Shown: positions 7,162-15,866, counted from the stretch's first letter. The stretch is 23,846 nt of DNA from S34-282 sp034422075 (GCA_034422075.1 DAOUJX010000042.1:1-23846); one strand, 5' to 3'. Notes: generated by a model not told the origin, from the letters alone. Program-made: numbers and translations.

Positions 7162-8922
7162 ATGACAAGCGCTGACAGCACGGCGCGAGCTATCGCTCGT
7201 CGACACGACCTTGATGCGCTGCGAGCGTTCGCGATGACGCTCGGCATCGTGCTGCACGGGGCGCTCACGTTCATTCCCGGCGCGTGGCCGGTAACTGACG
7301 CGTCGGTTAAGGACGACGGAACTCCATTCGCCGTGCTAGTGACGGCGATACACGGATTTCGGATGCCACTCTTCTTTCTCATGAGCGGTTTCTTTACGGC
7401 GATGCTGTGGCGGCAGCGCGGGCTGTCGTCGCTTGTGCGCCATCGGGCGCAACGGCTGCTGTTGCCCCTGGCGCTCGCCACGCTCATTGTGACTCCGCTG
7501 ATGTGGGGCGCATGGAGCTACGTGGACTACGTGTCCAATGCGGAGGAGGAGAGGAGGACAGGCACCGAGCTAGAAGTCAAGGCAGAGGACAACGTTTGGG
7601 CGGCTGCGGCGCTGGGCGATGTAGCTGCGCTGGAGCACCATGTAGACGCGGGTGCATTGCTCAATGCGTTCGACCCGACCTTCGGCGTGACGCCGCTGTC
7701 GTGGGCTGTGCTGCACGGGCGCACTGAGGCAGCTGCGTGGCTACTCGACAACGGAGCCAATTCTGGCGCGCGCAACCGCGATGGTGCGACGGCGCTGCAC
7801 GCGGCTGCATTCATGGGCCGCCCAGAGCTTGCGCAACTGTTGTTGGAGCGCGGTGCGGATGCGAGCGCTGTGGATGTCAATGGTGTGCGCCCACTGGACA
7901 GCAGTCACGCGGATGCGGCGACGACAAAGTGGCTAGCGGAGTTGCTTGGGTTGTCGTATGAGGATGCGGCGTTAGGGGAGGGGCGCCAAGAGGTTAGGAG
8001 GCTCCTCGCAGGTGCGACAGAGCAGACGGAAGCAGCTGGTGGTGGGGCGCCGTATCGGGATGGCGCTGATGCGATGGTGGATAAAAGGAGAAGCCTGCTC
8101 GTGCCATGGTACTGGAGCATGCTGTATTCGGGTGAGTGGGGTGAACTGTTCACCGTCGATTTCTTCGGGCATCTCTGGTTCCTCTGGTACCTCATCTGGC
8201 TGGTCGGTGGGTTTGCCCTGATCGTCTGGGTGGTAGCGAAGCTGGGCGTGCAAAGGCTGCGGCTGCCGAAGAGTCTGGTGGTGACGCCGGCGCTCTACCT
8301 GTGGGCCGTACCGCTGACGATGGCGGCGCAGTATCTGATGGGTATTGAGGGGCAAATTCCGGAGTTCGGCCCGGCCACCTATACCGGCCTCGTGCCTGCG
8401 CCGCACGTGCTGCTCTACTACGCGATTTTCTTCGGATTCGGCGCCGTCTACTTCGGCCGCAACGAGGGAGGCATGCACATAGGGCAATGGTGGCAGATGA
8501 CGCTCCCCCTGGCATTGGTCGTGTTCCTAGCGGGCGTCACCTTGACCTTTCCGGAAGAGGGTGGCATCGCACGGGGCTGGGCGCGAGCGTGGTCGCTCTT
8601 CCTTCAGGCGGCCTATGCGTGGATGATGGCGCTCGGGCTGATAGGCCTCTTCCGCGCAACGCTTGGCAAGCGCAACGCCCGCGTCCGCTACCTCTCCGAC
8701 GCCTCGTACTGGCTCTACCTCGTGCATCTGCCGTTGATTGTCGTGCTGCAGGCGTTGGTGCAGGATTGGCCGCTGGCCGCGAGCTTGAAGCTGACGCTGA
8801 TGGTCGCAGTGACGGCAAGCACTCTGCTGCTCGTCTACCACTGGGGCGTGCGCCACACAGCGATTGGGCGATTGCTGAACGGGCCTCGCACACGCCCGCG
8901 TGCCGCCGTGGCCACGCCGTGA
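7162..8922 (+). CDS. Membrane acyltransferase (Acyl_transf_3/OpgC-like) with internal ankyrin domain
   Basis: 586 aa, against about 350-400 for ordinary acyltransferase-3 proteins. The N-terminus has RRHDLDALRAFAM (13-25) and a His in the first membrane helix (GIVLHG, His32), then FRMPLFFLMSGFF (66-78) and a third helix at about 99-118, all typical of this family. Residues about 143-264 form an ankyrin block: a degenerate first repeat, two good repeats (GVTPLSWAVLHG and GATALHAAAFMG, each followed by a second helix and xLLxxGA) and a degenerate last one. After a charged linker the family pattern resumes with FGHLWFLWYLIWLVGG (335-350) and several more helices to about 570. The enzyme should transfer an acyl group to a cell-surface glycan or lipid; the acceptor is unknown. 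The ankyrin domain sits in the loop after helix 3 and probably binds a protein partner. The start at ATG 7162 fits the family N-terminus, but its ribosome binding site is weak. Confidence 0.9.
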   Translation: MTSADSTARAIARRHDLDALRAFAMTLGIVLHGALTFIPGAWPVTDASVKDDGTPFAVLVTAIHGFRMPLFFLMSGFFTAMLWRQRGLSSLVRHRAQRLLLPLALATLIVTPLMWGAWSYVDYVSNAEEERRTGTELEVKAEDNVWAAAALGDVAALEHHVDAGALLNAFDPTFGVTPLSWAVLHGRTEAAAWLLDNGANSGARNRDGATALHAAAFMGRPELAQLLLERGADASAVDVNGVRPLDSSHADAATTKWLAELLGLSYEDAALGEGRQEVRRLLAGATEQTEAAGGGAPYRDGADAMVDKRRSLLVPWYWSMLYSGEWGELFTVDFFGHLWFLWYLIWLVGGFALIVWVVAKLGVQRLRLPKSLVVTPALYLWAVPLTMAAQYLMGIEGQIPEFGPATYTGLVPAPHVLLYYAIFFGFGAVYFGRNEGGMHIGQWWQMTLPLALVVFLAGVTLTFPEEGGIARGWARAWSLFLQAAYAWMMALGLIGLFRATLGKRNARVRYLSDASYWLYLVHLPLIVVLQALVQDWPLAASLKLTLMVAVTASTLLLVYHWGVRHTAIGRLLNGPRTRPRAAVATP

Positions 8923-8999
8923 TATGGAGGCGACTTACGCCTCTCCTACCGATAAACTCGAAGGGAGGAGTGGCCGCAGTGGCGAAAGGTGGAAGGTCT

Positions 9000-9446
9000 A
9001 TGGATAGGATCCTTGGCTATGCCATAGCCGTAACTCTTGCTCTGATCATGATGGCATGTGGTGCGGAAAGCGACCCACCGGGCGCTACTACGGAATCCCC
9101 AGCCGATCACCCGGTTCCTGTGACAGACGCCGCCTTGTCGGACACTGGTCGCGCGGGTGAAGAAGCGTTCAATGCCAACTGCTCGGTCTGCCATGGTGTG
9201 GGCGCTACCGGAACCGATAGAGGCCCCACTCTGATCCACAGCATTTATCACCCCGGCCACCACCCGGACTTCAGTATCCGCAACGCGGTAAGCCAAGGAG
9301 TGAAGCAGCACCACTGGTTCTTTGGAAATATGGCTCCGATCCCTGGCGTGTCTGCGGATGAGGTGGAGAAGATCATCTGCTATATCCGGGAGAGGCAGCG
9401 TGGCGCCGGCATCTTTGAGGGGGATTCCTTTTCAACCGTGTGCTGA
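9000..9446 (+). CDS. Cytochrome c lipoprotein
   Basis: 148 aa. The N-terminal hydrophobic segment ends in L-I-M-M-A-C (Cys20), a lipobox-like site, so the mature protein should be lipid-anchored outside the membrane. A low-complexity linker follows, then one class I cytochrome c domain with CSVCH (61-65) for heme attachment and Met111 (FFGNMAP) as the likely sixth ligand. The final ICYIRERQ helix is also typical. It would carry electrons outside the membrane for an unidentified oxidoreductase. ATG 9000 has GGAAGG about 4 nt upstream and starts directly before the signal peptide; an in-frame extension further upstream overlaps the acyltransferase gene and is not credible. It starts 77 bp after the acyltransferase gene. 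Confidence 0.9.
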   Translation: MDRILGYAIAVTLALIMMACGAESDPPGATTESPADHPVPVTDAALSDTGRAGEEAFNANCSVCHGVGATGTDRGPTLIHSIYHPGHHPDFSIRNAVSQGVKQHHWFFGNMAPIPGVSADEVEKIICYIRERQRGAGIFEGDSFSTVC

Positions 9447-9569
9447 CCTAGCGGAGAGGGCACCCCAGTGGCAGGCTGAGACGGGAGGGCCCTCCGATAA
9501 TCATATGTTGGTCACGAGCAAGGGTGGTTGGTAGTATGGGCAGCCATGGAGTAGGTGAGGTGGAGCACC

Positions 9570-10931
9570 GTGGTTCAGAGAATCGCGATTGTCGGCGGCG
9601 GCGTTTCGGGTTTGGGCGCCGCATGGGCGCTGCACCATCACCCGCAACGCTTTGACTTCCGGATCTTCGAGGCACAGGCACATGTTGGCGGGAATGCGAT
9701 TACGGTCGATATGCCGCAGGACGATGGCAGCTCCATACCGTTCGACATTTCCGTCACTGCCTGTATCCCTTCGGTGTACCAGCATTTCCTGTTACTGATG
9801 AAGAGGTTCGGTATCGAGCTTGTCGATATCAGCTTTAGCTATAGCGTAAAGCATGGCGACGGTGTTTACGCACATGATTTCGATTCAGACATAAGAGAGC
9901 AACTACAATCCGAGATTGCGAAATTCCAGCGTTTACTAAGGTTTTTACATCAGTTCGGCTGGCTGACTCGTTCCCAATCGAAGTTACTGAATGCGCTCAA
10001 TCCGTTCAACTACGTTAGCATGGGTGCTCTCCTGAAGCTGGGGGGATTTTCAGACGACTTCAAATACAAGATTCTCAAACCAATGTTCATCAATTTCGTG
10101 CTGGCGACGCATGTATTCGACGTGCCGGCAGCGCTCTTTGCACGCTATCTCGAGTTTTTCGATATTGAGAATGCCACGCCCATGCAGACATGGGATCAGG
10201 GAACGCGGCGCATCTATGAGAACCTAACGGCCGGCTTCCGAGACAAGATTTACCTCAATCGACCGATCCGAAAAGTGTACCGGCAGGCATCAGGGGTCGT
10301 GATAGAGGATGATGGTGGTGCTCAGGAGATGTTTGACGAAGTAGTTTTTGCGTGCAACGCGGACCAGACGCTGCGCATCCTCGATAGGCCTACCTTCCTC
10401 GAACGCTACATTCTCTCGTCGATACGCTACGATGGCGAAATCCACCACAGCGCCGTCGTCCACTACGACTCATCAGTCCTCCCGGACAGCGACGTTAGGC
10501 CTTTGACGACGCGGAGCAACCATGTAGAGCAGTTCGGCACGAAGCCAGACAATTACGAAATCACATACATAATGCATAACCAGCAGCCCTGGGCGAAGCG
10601 GTCCGACAAGCCCTGCTTGGTGACTTACAATCCCCATAAGCCCATCGATGAGAAAAAGGTCCTCAAAAGGTGGTCGTTCCAGCACATAGTCCACGACGTG
10701 CGCCACGTCGCACTGCTGGTCAGCTTGTTCCAGTTCATTCAGGGCAAGCGGCGGACGTGGTACTGTGGCGCCCACACGCTGGTCAACAGCCAGGAGACCT
10801 GCCTTGTCAGCGGACTTGCCACGGCCAGGCAACTCGGTGCGGACTACCACTTCGCTGATCGAAGGGCAAGGCGGTCGTTCAACTACTACGGAAGCATCAT
10901 GTTCGGCTCGCGATTCAGGAAGGCGCCATAG
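9570..10931 (+). CDS. FAD-dependent amine-oxidase-like oxidoreductase
   Basis: 453 aa. The N-terminus IAIVGGGVSGLGAAWAL is a Rossmann FAD-binding motif (G9-G14), followed about 20 residues later by the acidic E in FEAQAHVGGNA. The overall pattern resembles the predicted NAD/FAD-binding proteins of the COG2907 type, often found beside cyclopropane fatty acid synthases, though no such neighbour is present here. The C-terminus has WYCGAHTL, the usual FAD-contacting end. The start is GTG 9570, with GGTGGAG just upstream, rather than GTG 9555. The gene looks less GC-rich than its neighbours (for example around 9880-10120), which hints at a different origin. Substrate unknown; desaturase, isomerase and amine oxidase are all possible. 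Confidence 0.82.
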   Translation: MVQRIAIVGGGVSGLGAAWALHHHPQRFDFRIFEAQAHVGGNAITVDMPQDDGSSIPFDISVTACIPSVYQHFLLLMKRFGIELVDISFSYSVKHGDGVYAHDFDSDIREQLQSEIAKFQRLLRFLHQFGWLTRSQSKLLNALNPFNYVSMGALLKLGGFSDDFKYKILKPMFINFVLATHVFDVPAALFARYLEFFDIENATPMQTWDQGTRRIYENLTAGFRDKIYLNRPIRKVYRQASGVVIEDDGGAQEMFDEVVFACNADQTLRILDRPTFLERYILSSIRYDGEIHHSAVVHYDSSVLPDSDVRPLTTRSNHVEQFGTKPDNYEITYIMHNQQPWAKRSDKPCLVTYNPHKPIDEKKVLKRWSFQHIVHDVRHVALLVSLFQFIQGKRRTWYCGAHTLVNSQETCLVSGLATARQLGADYHFADRRARRSFNYYGSIMFGSRFRKAP

Positions 10932-10951
10932 GGAGCGGCCACGACATGTAG

Positions 10952-10988
10952 GCTGTGCGGGGCTCCGCCAGCACGGGCCTCGCACAGC
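10952..10988. terminator. Hairpin between convergent genes, probable bidirectional terminator
   Basis: A 13-bp stem (GCTGTGCGGGGCT pairing with GGCCTCGCACAGC, two G-U pairs) with an 11-nt loop, 20 bp after the FAD gene and 36 bp after the end of the convergent carbonic anhydrase gene. There is no clear T tract on either side. Confidence 0.5.
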
Positions 10989-11023
10989 TCTTGGAGCCGC
11001 CGCCACTTGCGCTGTTGCTGTCC

Positions 11024-11521
11024 CTAGGCGTCTGGGACCTCGTCTAGGCGGCCTGTCGCGCAGTCGTACACGAAGCCCCGCACGCTGTCCTTCACTGGTA
11101 TGAAGGGGTTGGCGTTGATGCGGCGGATCGACTGACGGACGTCCTCATTCAAGTCGCCGAACGCTTCCAGCGCGAACGACGGACGCAGGCCGGTGTCGGC
11201 CACTATCGTGTCCTTCACGTCATCGTCGCGGAAGGTCAGCATTCCGCAGTCGGTGTGGTGAATGAGGATGATTTCGCGTGTGCCGAGCAGGCGCTGTGAG
11301 ATCACGAGCGAGCGAATCGCGTCATCGCTGACGACGCCACCCGCATTGCGGATGACATGTGCGTCGCCCTCGTCGAGGCCCAGCAGCTTGTGGGTGTCCA
11401 GGCGTGCATCCATGCACGCTACTACAGCTACTCCGCGCGCAGGCGGCAAGGGCAGGTCACCCTTGTCGAAGCTCTCTGCATAGCGCGCGTTATTTTGCAA
11501 CAGTTCATCTGTGGCTGTCAT
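11024..11521 (-). CDS. Beta-carbonic anhydrase (small Cab-type)
   Basis: 165 aa, the short form of the beta class. Zinc ligands are visible: Cys36 in CMDAR (with the Asp38-Arg40 dyad), His89 and Cys92 (HHTDC). IRNAGG at 57-62 is the other family signature. The enzyme interconverts CO2 and bicarbonate in the cytoplasm. ATG 11521 is preceded by GGAGGAGG at 7-nt spacing, one of the strongest ribosome binding sites here. It is divergent from the MmpL-type gene (120 bp between starts) and convergent with the FAD gene. Confidence 0.93.
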   Translation of the reverse strand: MTATDELLQNNARYAESFDKGDLPLPPARGVAVVACMDARLDTHKLLGLDEGDAHVIRNAGGVVSDDAIRSLVISQRLLGTREIILIHHTDCGMLTFRDDDVKDTIVADTGLRPSFALEAFGDLNEDVRQSIRRINANPFIPVKDSVRGFVYDCATGRLDEVPDA

Positions 11522-11641
11522 TTCGGAACCTCCTCCAGGTAACCGTATGATGCAATCGGAGACTGTATCCTATCGGGTAGGCTCGCGCTACAATCCCAGT
11601 GGCCACGACGTAGGCCTACTCTCAATCCGGAAGAATCTCCC

Positions 11642-13924
11642 ATGACCGGCTACCTTGCCCGCATTTCTGCCCGTAGGCCCCGCATTGTTCTGACCATATG
11701 GTTGCTGGCGGCCCTTGTCTCTGGCGCGATGGCCGTCGACGCGGAAGTGGGGCCAGGCCCCGAATTGGTCGACATCCTCGGCCCGGCTACCACCACCGAG
11801 CTGAAGCTCAGCGGGGGCGCCGAGTCGACTCGAGCCGAACGCCTGCTAGAGCAGCGGCTCCGCGGCCCAGCTCCCGCAACTGAGATCGTCATCGTTCAAT
11901 CTGGCTCCTTGACCGTGGACGATGCGGAGTTCCGTGCGAAGGTGGAGGAAGTGTTCGCCGACATTGCGGCGTTGGGCAGTGACATCGTCACGCCGGGGTT
12001 GAACTACTACCTGTTCCCCGCCCCGCAACTGGTGTCCGAAGACCGCCGGACAACCCTCATGTCCTTCGACCTCACCGGGACGTTCGCGGAGACTGAGAAG
12101 AACGTCGTCCAATTGGTGGATGTCGTGCAAGAGGCTGATGGCAAGGACGGCTTCCGCGTCATGACCGTCGGCAACGCCAGTGTTTCCCATGAGCGGAACG
12201 AACTGTCCGAGCGTGACCTTCGGCAAGGTGAGCGCATCGGCATACCCGTGGCGATGGTCATCCTCGTGGCCCTCTTCGGCACCATTGGTGCCGTATTCAT
12301 GCCCATCGGACTTGCACTGATCGGCATCGCCGTCGCCTTGGGCGTGACGGCGCTGATTGGTCAAGCATTCGAGCTCGTCTTCTTCGTCACGCTGATGATC
12401 ATCATGATTGGTCTTGCGGTCGGCATCGACTATTCGATACTCATCATCACTCGCTTCAGAGAGGAACGGCAGCGAGGGCTAGAAAAGCACGAGGCCGTCA
12501 TCAGGGCAGGGGAGGCCGCAGGCCGCACGGTGTTGTTCAGCGGCCTCACCGTCGTCATTGCGCTTATCGGCATGCTGATAGTGCCCTTCTCCTTCTTCCA
12601 GGCATTGGGTATCGGCGCAATTCTGGTCGTACTGGTCACCTTGGCCGCTACCTTCACCTTCCTGCCCGCCTCTCTTGCGCTCTTCGGCGATCGCTTGGAC
12701 ATGCTTCCGGTGCCCTATTTTGGGAGGCGGCGCATCCAAGCTTCGCAGCCGACCGAGGGCATGGAGCACGGGTTCTGGGAGACGATTACGCGCACTGTCA
12801 TGCGCCACCCGCTCATCAGCATCGTCCTTGTCGGCGCGCCAATGGTCGTCGCAATTCTCTTTTACTTCCAGTGGCCCGGCATCAATACGGGCTTGAACGG
12901 GGTGGACGTGTTCCCTGAGGGCTCGCATACCAGGGAAGCGTTCTTCGTCATGGAAGAGCACTTTACCTTTGGCTTCGTAGATCCGACCGACATTGTCATT
13001 GACGGTGACATAGGCAGTGCAGGGGTGCAGGAAGGCATAGGCAAACTGCAAGCCTCGCTGGCGGCGCATCCGGCCGGTCTGGAGGTACTTCCGACGGTGG
13101 ATGTCAATGACGCCGGCGACCTTGCGCACATCACGGTGTCGCTACCCGGTGAGCCCAACAGTCAGGCGGCGGTCGATATCGTGAACACCATTCGCGACGA
13201 CTACATACCCGCGGCCTTTGAAGGCACGGGCGCGGAGGTGCTGGTCGGCGGAGCGAGTGCTACCGCTTCCGACATCTTCTCCACGGTGGATGTCTTCACG
13301 CCGATCGTCTTCGCTTTCGTGCTGGGCCTTAGCTTCCTCATACTGATGCTTGTCTTCCGGTCCATCGTCATTCCGATCAAGGCCGTTTTCATGAATCTGC
13401 TCTCCGTCGGCACCGCCTACGGGTTGTTGGTGCTTGTCTTCCAGAAGGGCATCGGCGCGGATCTCTTCGGCTTCCAGCGTTCCGATGTTATCGACACGTG
13501 GATACCCCTCTTCCTCTTCTCTATCCTCTTCGGCCTGTCGATGGACTACCACGTGTTCTTGTTGAGCCGTATCAAGGAGCGCTACGACCACACCGGCAAC
13601 AACGCGGAGGCGGTGGCGTACGGCCTGCGCTCGACCGCGGGTCTCATCACTGGCGCGGCGCTCATCATGGTGGCCGTGTTCGGCGCGTTTGCATCGGGGA
13701 AAACCATCATCAACCAGCAGGTCGGATTCGGTCTGGCCGTTGCAGTGCTGCTGGACGCGACACTGGTTCGCTCGGTGCTCGTCCCCGCCAGCATGGAGCT
13801 CCTTGGCAAGGGCAACTGGTACTTGCCGTCCTGGCTCAGCTGGCTTCCCAAGCTCCACGTCGAAGACGTGGAAGAGCGCCCCCCGAATGCATACGCCTGG
13901 CCTGAAGGTGCGAGCTCCGATTGA
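11642..13924 (+). CDS. MmpL/RND-family membrane transporter
   Basis: 760 aa with two similar halves. Each half has one N-terminal membrane helix (about 14-32 and 387-405), a large extracytoplasmic loop, then a bundle of five helices. The diagnostic GLAVGIDYSILIITRFREER is at about 257-276, and its counterpart GLSMDYHVFLLSRIKERY at about 630-647; the aspartates in these motifs are the proton-relay positions of the family. It likely exports lipids or hydrophobic molecules using the proton gradient. ATG 11642 has GGAAG 8 nt upstream. It is a single gene with no membrane-fusion partner nearby, as is usual for MmpL-type proteins. Confidence 0.9.
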   Translation: MTGYLARISARRPRIVLTIWLLAALVSGAMAVDAEVGPGPELVDILGPATTTELKLSGGAESTRAERLLEQRLRGPAPATEIVIVQSGSLTVDDAEFRAKVEEVFADIAALGSDIVTPGLNYYLFPAPQLVSEDRRTTLMSFDLTGTFAETEKNVVQLVDVVQEADGKDGFRVMTVGNASVSHERNELSERDLRQGERIGIPVAMVILVALFGTIGAVFMPIGLALIGIAVALGVTALIGQAFELVFFVTLMIIMIGLAVGIDYSILIITRFREERQRGLEKHEAVIRAGEAAGRTVLFSGLTVVIALIGMLIVPFSFFQALGIGAILVVLVTLAATFTFLPASLALFGDRLDMLPVPYFGRRRIQASQPTEGMEHGFWETITRTVMRHPLISIVLVGAPMVVAILFYFQWPGINTGLNGVDVFPEGSHTREAFFVMEEHFTFGFVDPTDIVIDGDIGSAGVQEGIGKLQASLAAHPAGLEVLPTVDVNDAGDLAHITVSLPGEPNSQAAVDIVNTIRDDYIPAAFEGTGAEVLVGGASATASDIFSTVDVFTPIVFAFVLGLSFLILMLVFRSIVIPIKAVFMNLLSVGTAYGLLVLVFQKGIGADLFGFQRSDVIDTWIPLFLFSILFGLSMDYHVFLLSRIKERYDHTGNNAEAVAYGLRSTAGLITGAALIMVAVFGAFASGKTIINQQVGFGLAVAVLLDATLVRSVLVPASMELLGKGNWYLPSWLSWLPKLHVEDVEERPPNAYAWPEGASSD

Positions 13925-13988
13925 GCTCGTCCGGCGCTCGTAGCTCTCGCTGCCTACTGTAGTACGATTGATAGCGGGATAGTGCCGC

Positions 13989-14064
13989 GCCCCTGTAGCT
14001 CAGGAGGATAGAGCAGCGGTTTCCTAAACCGCGTGCCTGGGTTCGAGTCCCAGCAGGGGTACCA
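13989..14064 (+). tRNA. tRNA-Arg (CCT), CCA encoded
   Basis: The acceptor stem GCCCCTG pairs with CAGGGGT (one G-U), the D arm is GCTC/GAGC, the anticodon stem GCGGT/ACCGC encloses loop TTCCTAA (anticodon CCT, arginine AGG), and the T arm is CTGGG-TTCGAGT-CCCAG. Discriminator A and CCA are encoded. A non-coding, repeat-bearing stretch follows. Confidence 0.97.
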
Positions 14065-14224
14065 CGGGTCCAATTGCTCATCCGTAAGGCGGCAATTCAA
14101 GGGACCAAGTGTCAGTTGGAGTGTCAGGTCATGGAGCGGCAGTTGCGCGCCAGATGATGGGAACCAGCACAGGGGAGGAACCGGCGGGAAGCATGCTCAG
14201 ACTACCGCTGTCCAGAGGTTGTAG

Positions 14225-14261
14225 TGACCTGCCCCAGAGAGTTTGAACCACTCGTCATGTT
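14225..14261 (-). repeat. Repeat copy A
   Basis: 37 bp, read on the minus strand as AACATGACGAGTGGTTCAAA followed by CTCTCTGGGGCAGGTCA. It matches copy C (15973-16008, plus strand) at about 30 positions and copy B (14623-14647, plus strand) over its last 25. Confidence 0.65.
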
Positions 14262-14622
14262 GGATCGGCTAGGCTAGGGATCGCTTGTCCTCTTAGGTCT
14301 AGTTGGCATGTCAGCCGCTAGGGCCATCCGGCCGGTACTGGTGGCCAAGGCAAACTCCTGTAGAGCGGGATATCCTAACAGCCCGAGTAGTCACCACTCT
14401 TGTCCGTCGCAGCCGGTGGGCCTTCAACTAGGTGGTTGCAGCGATTCACCGGGCCAGCTCACGACCTAGCCCGCAACGGTGATGTTCGTCGGAGAGAACT
14501 GCGACTTGTACCCGCCTGTGACGGTGACCGCCGACTGCTGATATCTCCCAGGATGTTTCGGACAACACGCCAACTGGCAAGAGGTGGGAAGAGGTTCAAA
14601 GCCTTGCCGGCCCAGCACTAGG

Positions 14623-14647
14623 GTGGTACAAACGCTGGGGCAGGTCA
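14623..14647 (+). repeat. Repeat copy B
   Basis: GTGGTACAAACGC then TGGGGCAGGTCA. It is inverted relative to copy A and in the same orientation as copy C. Confidence 0.65.
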
Positions 14648-14732
14648 TCCCAACCTCCCCCCTTTCAACAAAATCTGCACTGAACCTGGTCTCTGGGCAC
14701 CACTCTACGACGTTTCTCATCCCGTCACTTAC

Positions 14733-15866
14733 ATGAGGACAAGCGGCACATACGACGTAATCGTCATCGGCGTTGGAGGAATGGGTTCCGCGACGGTCTA
14801 CGAACTCGCGAGCCGCGGCATGCGAGTCCTGGGCCTCGAACGCTTCAGCATACCGAACGACTCGGGGTCGTCCCACGGCGTCAACCGCATCATTCGGTTA
14901 GCCTACTACGAGGATCCGTCCTACGTGCCGCTCCTACGACGCTCGTACGAGCGTTGGCGCGAGCTGGAGGAGGCAAGCGGCGAGAAGCTGCTGTACGTGA
15001 CCGGTTCGGTGGACACCGGGAGCGAAAGCGGCAAGGTTTTCACCGGCTCCTTGCGGTCCTGCCTGGAGCATGACCTACCCCATGAGCCCCTTACCAGCGC
15101 CGAGTTGACTCGGCGTTTTCCAGGCTTCCGGTTCCCGGAGACATGGATGGGGGTATATCAGCCCGACGGCGGGTTTGTCCTATCGGAGCGGTGCATAGCC
15201 AACCACGTTTTTGGCGCATTGGAGCGTGGCGGCGAGGTGAGGGCCCATGAGGCGGTGCTGGACTGGAGCGACACGGGAGACACCGTGCGCGTCAGGACCA
15301 GCCGTGGCCAGTACGAGGCAGGGGCGCTGGTCATGACGGTCGGCGCCTGGGCAGGGCCTCTGTTGCCGTCGTTGAGCCATCTGCTGACGCCTGAACGCCA
15401 GGTCCTTGGTTGGTTCCAGCCGCTCCGCCCTCAACTCTTTACCCTTGGCAACTGCCCAGTCGTGATCGGCGAATTTGAGGAAGGGCAATACTATTCCCTC
15501 CCCGTGTTCGGCATCCCGGGGTACAAGATCGGCAGGTTCCACCACTTGCATGAGGCGACGACCGCCGATGGCCTTGACAGGGACTGCGGGGAGGAGGACG
15601 AGGCAGTGTTGCGGACGGCTTTGGCCCGCTACTTTCCCGATGCCAATGGGCCGACGGTATCCCTGAAGCCCTGCATGTTCACGAATACACCTGACAGCCA
15701 CTTCATTATCGATGCTCTGCCGGGTTCACCAAACGTCTTCTTCGCAGCGGGGTTCTCGGGCCACGGATTCAAGTTCTGCAGCGTCGTGGGGGAGATCATG
15801 GCCGACTTGGCCACACGTGGAGGGACAAGCCACAACATCTCTCACCTCCGCCTTGGTCGCTTCTAA
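14733..15866 (+). CDS. N-methyl amino acid oxidase (monomeric sarcosine oxidase/SolA family)
   Basis: 377 aa, close to the 370-390 of monomeric sarcosine oxidase and N-methyltryptophan oxidase. The FAD-binding motif GVGGMG is at 13-18, with the ribose-binding acid Glu36 in LERF. SSHGVNRIIRLAYYEDPSY (46-64) is the conserved flavin-contact stretch. Cys314 in KPCMFTNTPDSHF is the residue that carries FAD covalently in this family. It oxidises a secondary amine such as sarcosine, N-methyltryptophan or pipecolate, releasing H2O2 and an aldehyde or imine; the exact substrate cannot be read. The start fits the family, but no clear ribosome binding site precedes it. It lies between copies A/B and copy C of the repeat family. 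Confidence 0.92.
   Translation: MRTSGTYDVIVIGVGGMGSATVYELASRGMRVLGLERFSIPNDSGSSHGVNRIIRLAYYEDPSYVPLLRRSYERWRELEEASGEKLLYVTGSVDTGSESGKVFTGSLRSCLEHDLPHEPLTSAELTRRFPGFRFPETWMGVYQPDGGFVLSERCIANHVFGALERGGEVRAHEAVLDWSDTGDTVRVRTSRGQYEAGALVMTVGAWAGPLLPSLSHLLTPERQVLGWFQPLRPQLFTLGNCPVVIGEFEEGQYYSLPVFGIPGYKIGRFHHLHEATTADGLDRDCGEEDEAVLRTALARYFPDANGPTVSLKPCMFTNTPDSHFIIDALPGSPNVFFAAGFSGHGFKFCSVVGEIMADLATRGGTSHNISHLRLGRF

Larger units (their letters stand above)
14225..14647. mobile_element. 423-bp non-coding element with terminal inverted repeats (MITE or IS remnant)
   Basis: The left end reads TGACCTGCCCCAG then (2-nt difference) GTTTGAACCAC; the right end is its inverse, with TGACCTGCCCCAG read from 14647 leftwards, then GTTTGTACCAC. 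The first 13 bp are identical and most of the following 12 match. TGACCTGCCCC resembles the TG-starting termini of some IS3-family elements. I see no transposase reading frame inside and no clear target-site duplication. It lies in the 668-bp gap between tRNA-Arg and the amine oxidase gene; outside the element, 14065-14224 and 14648-14732 show nothing recognisable. Confidence 0.55.

Noticed and set aside
8487..8999. Upstream extension of the cytochrome c frame
   Set aside because: It overlaps the acyltransferase gene and would put a long GC-rich non-family sequence before the signal peptide; ATG 9000 has its own ribosome binding site.
9484..9495. Perfect 12-bp palindrome GGAGGGCCCTCC after the cytochrome gene
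   Set aside because: No loop to form a stable hairpin and no T tract; in this GC-rich DNA a palindrome of this length is weak evidence for an operator.
14466..14876. 136-aa minus-strand open frame across the short element and the start of the amine oxidase gene
   Set aside because: It overlaps the FAD-binding N-terminus of the oxidase in antisense, crosses the element's right end and has no family resemblance.
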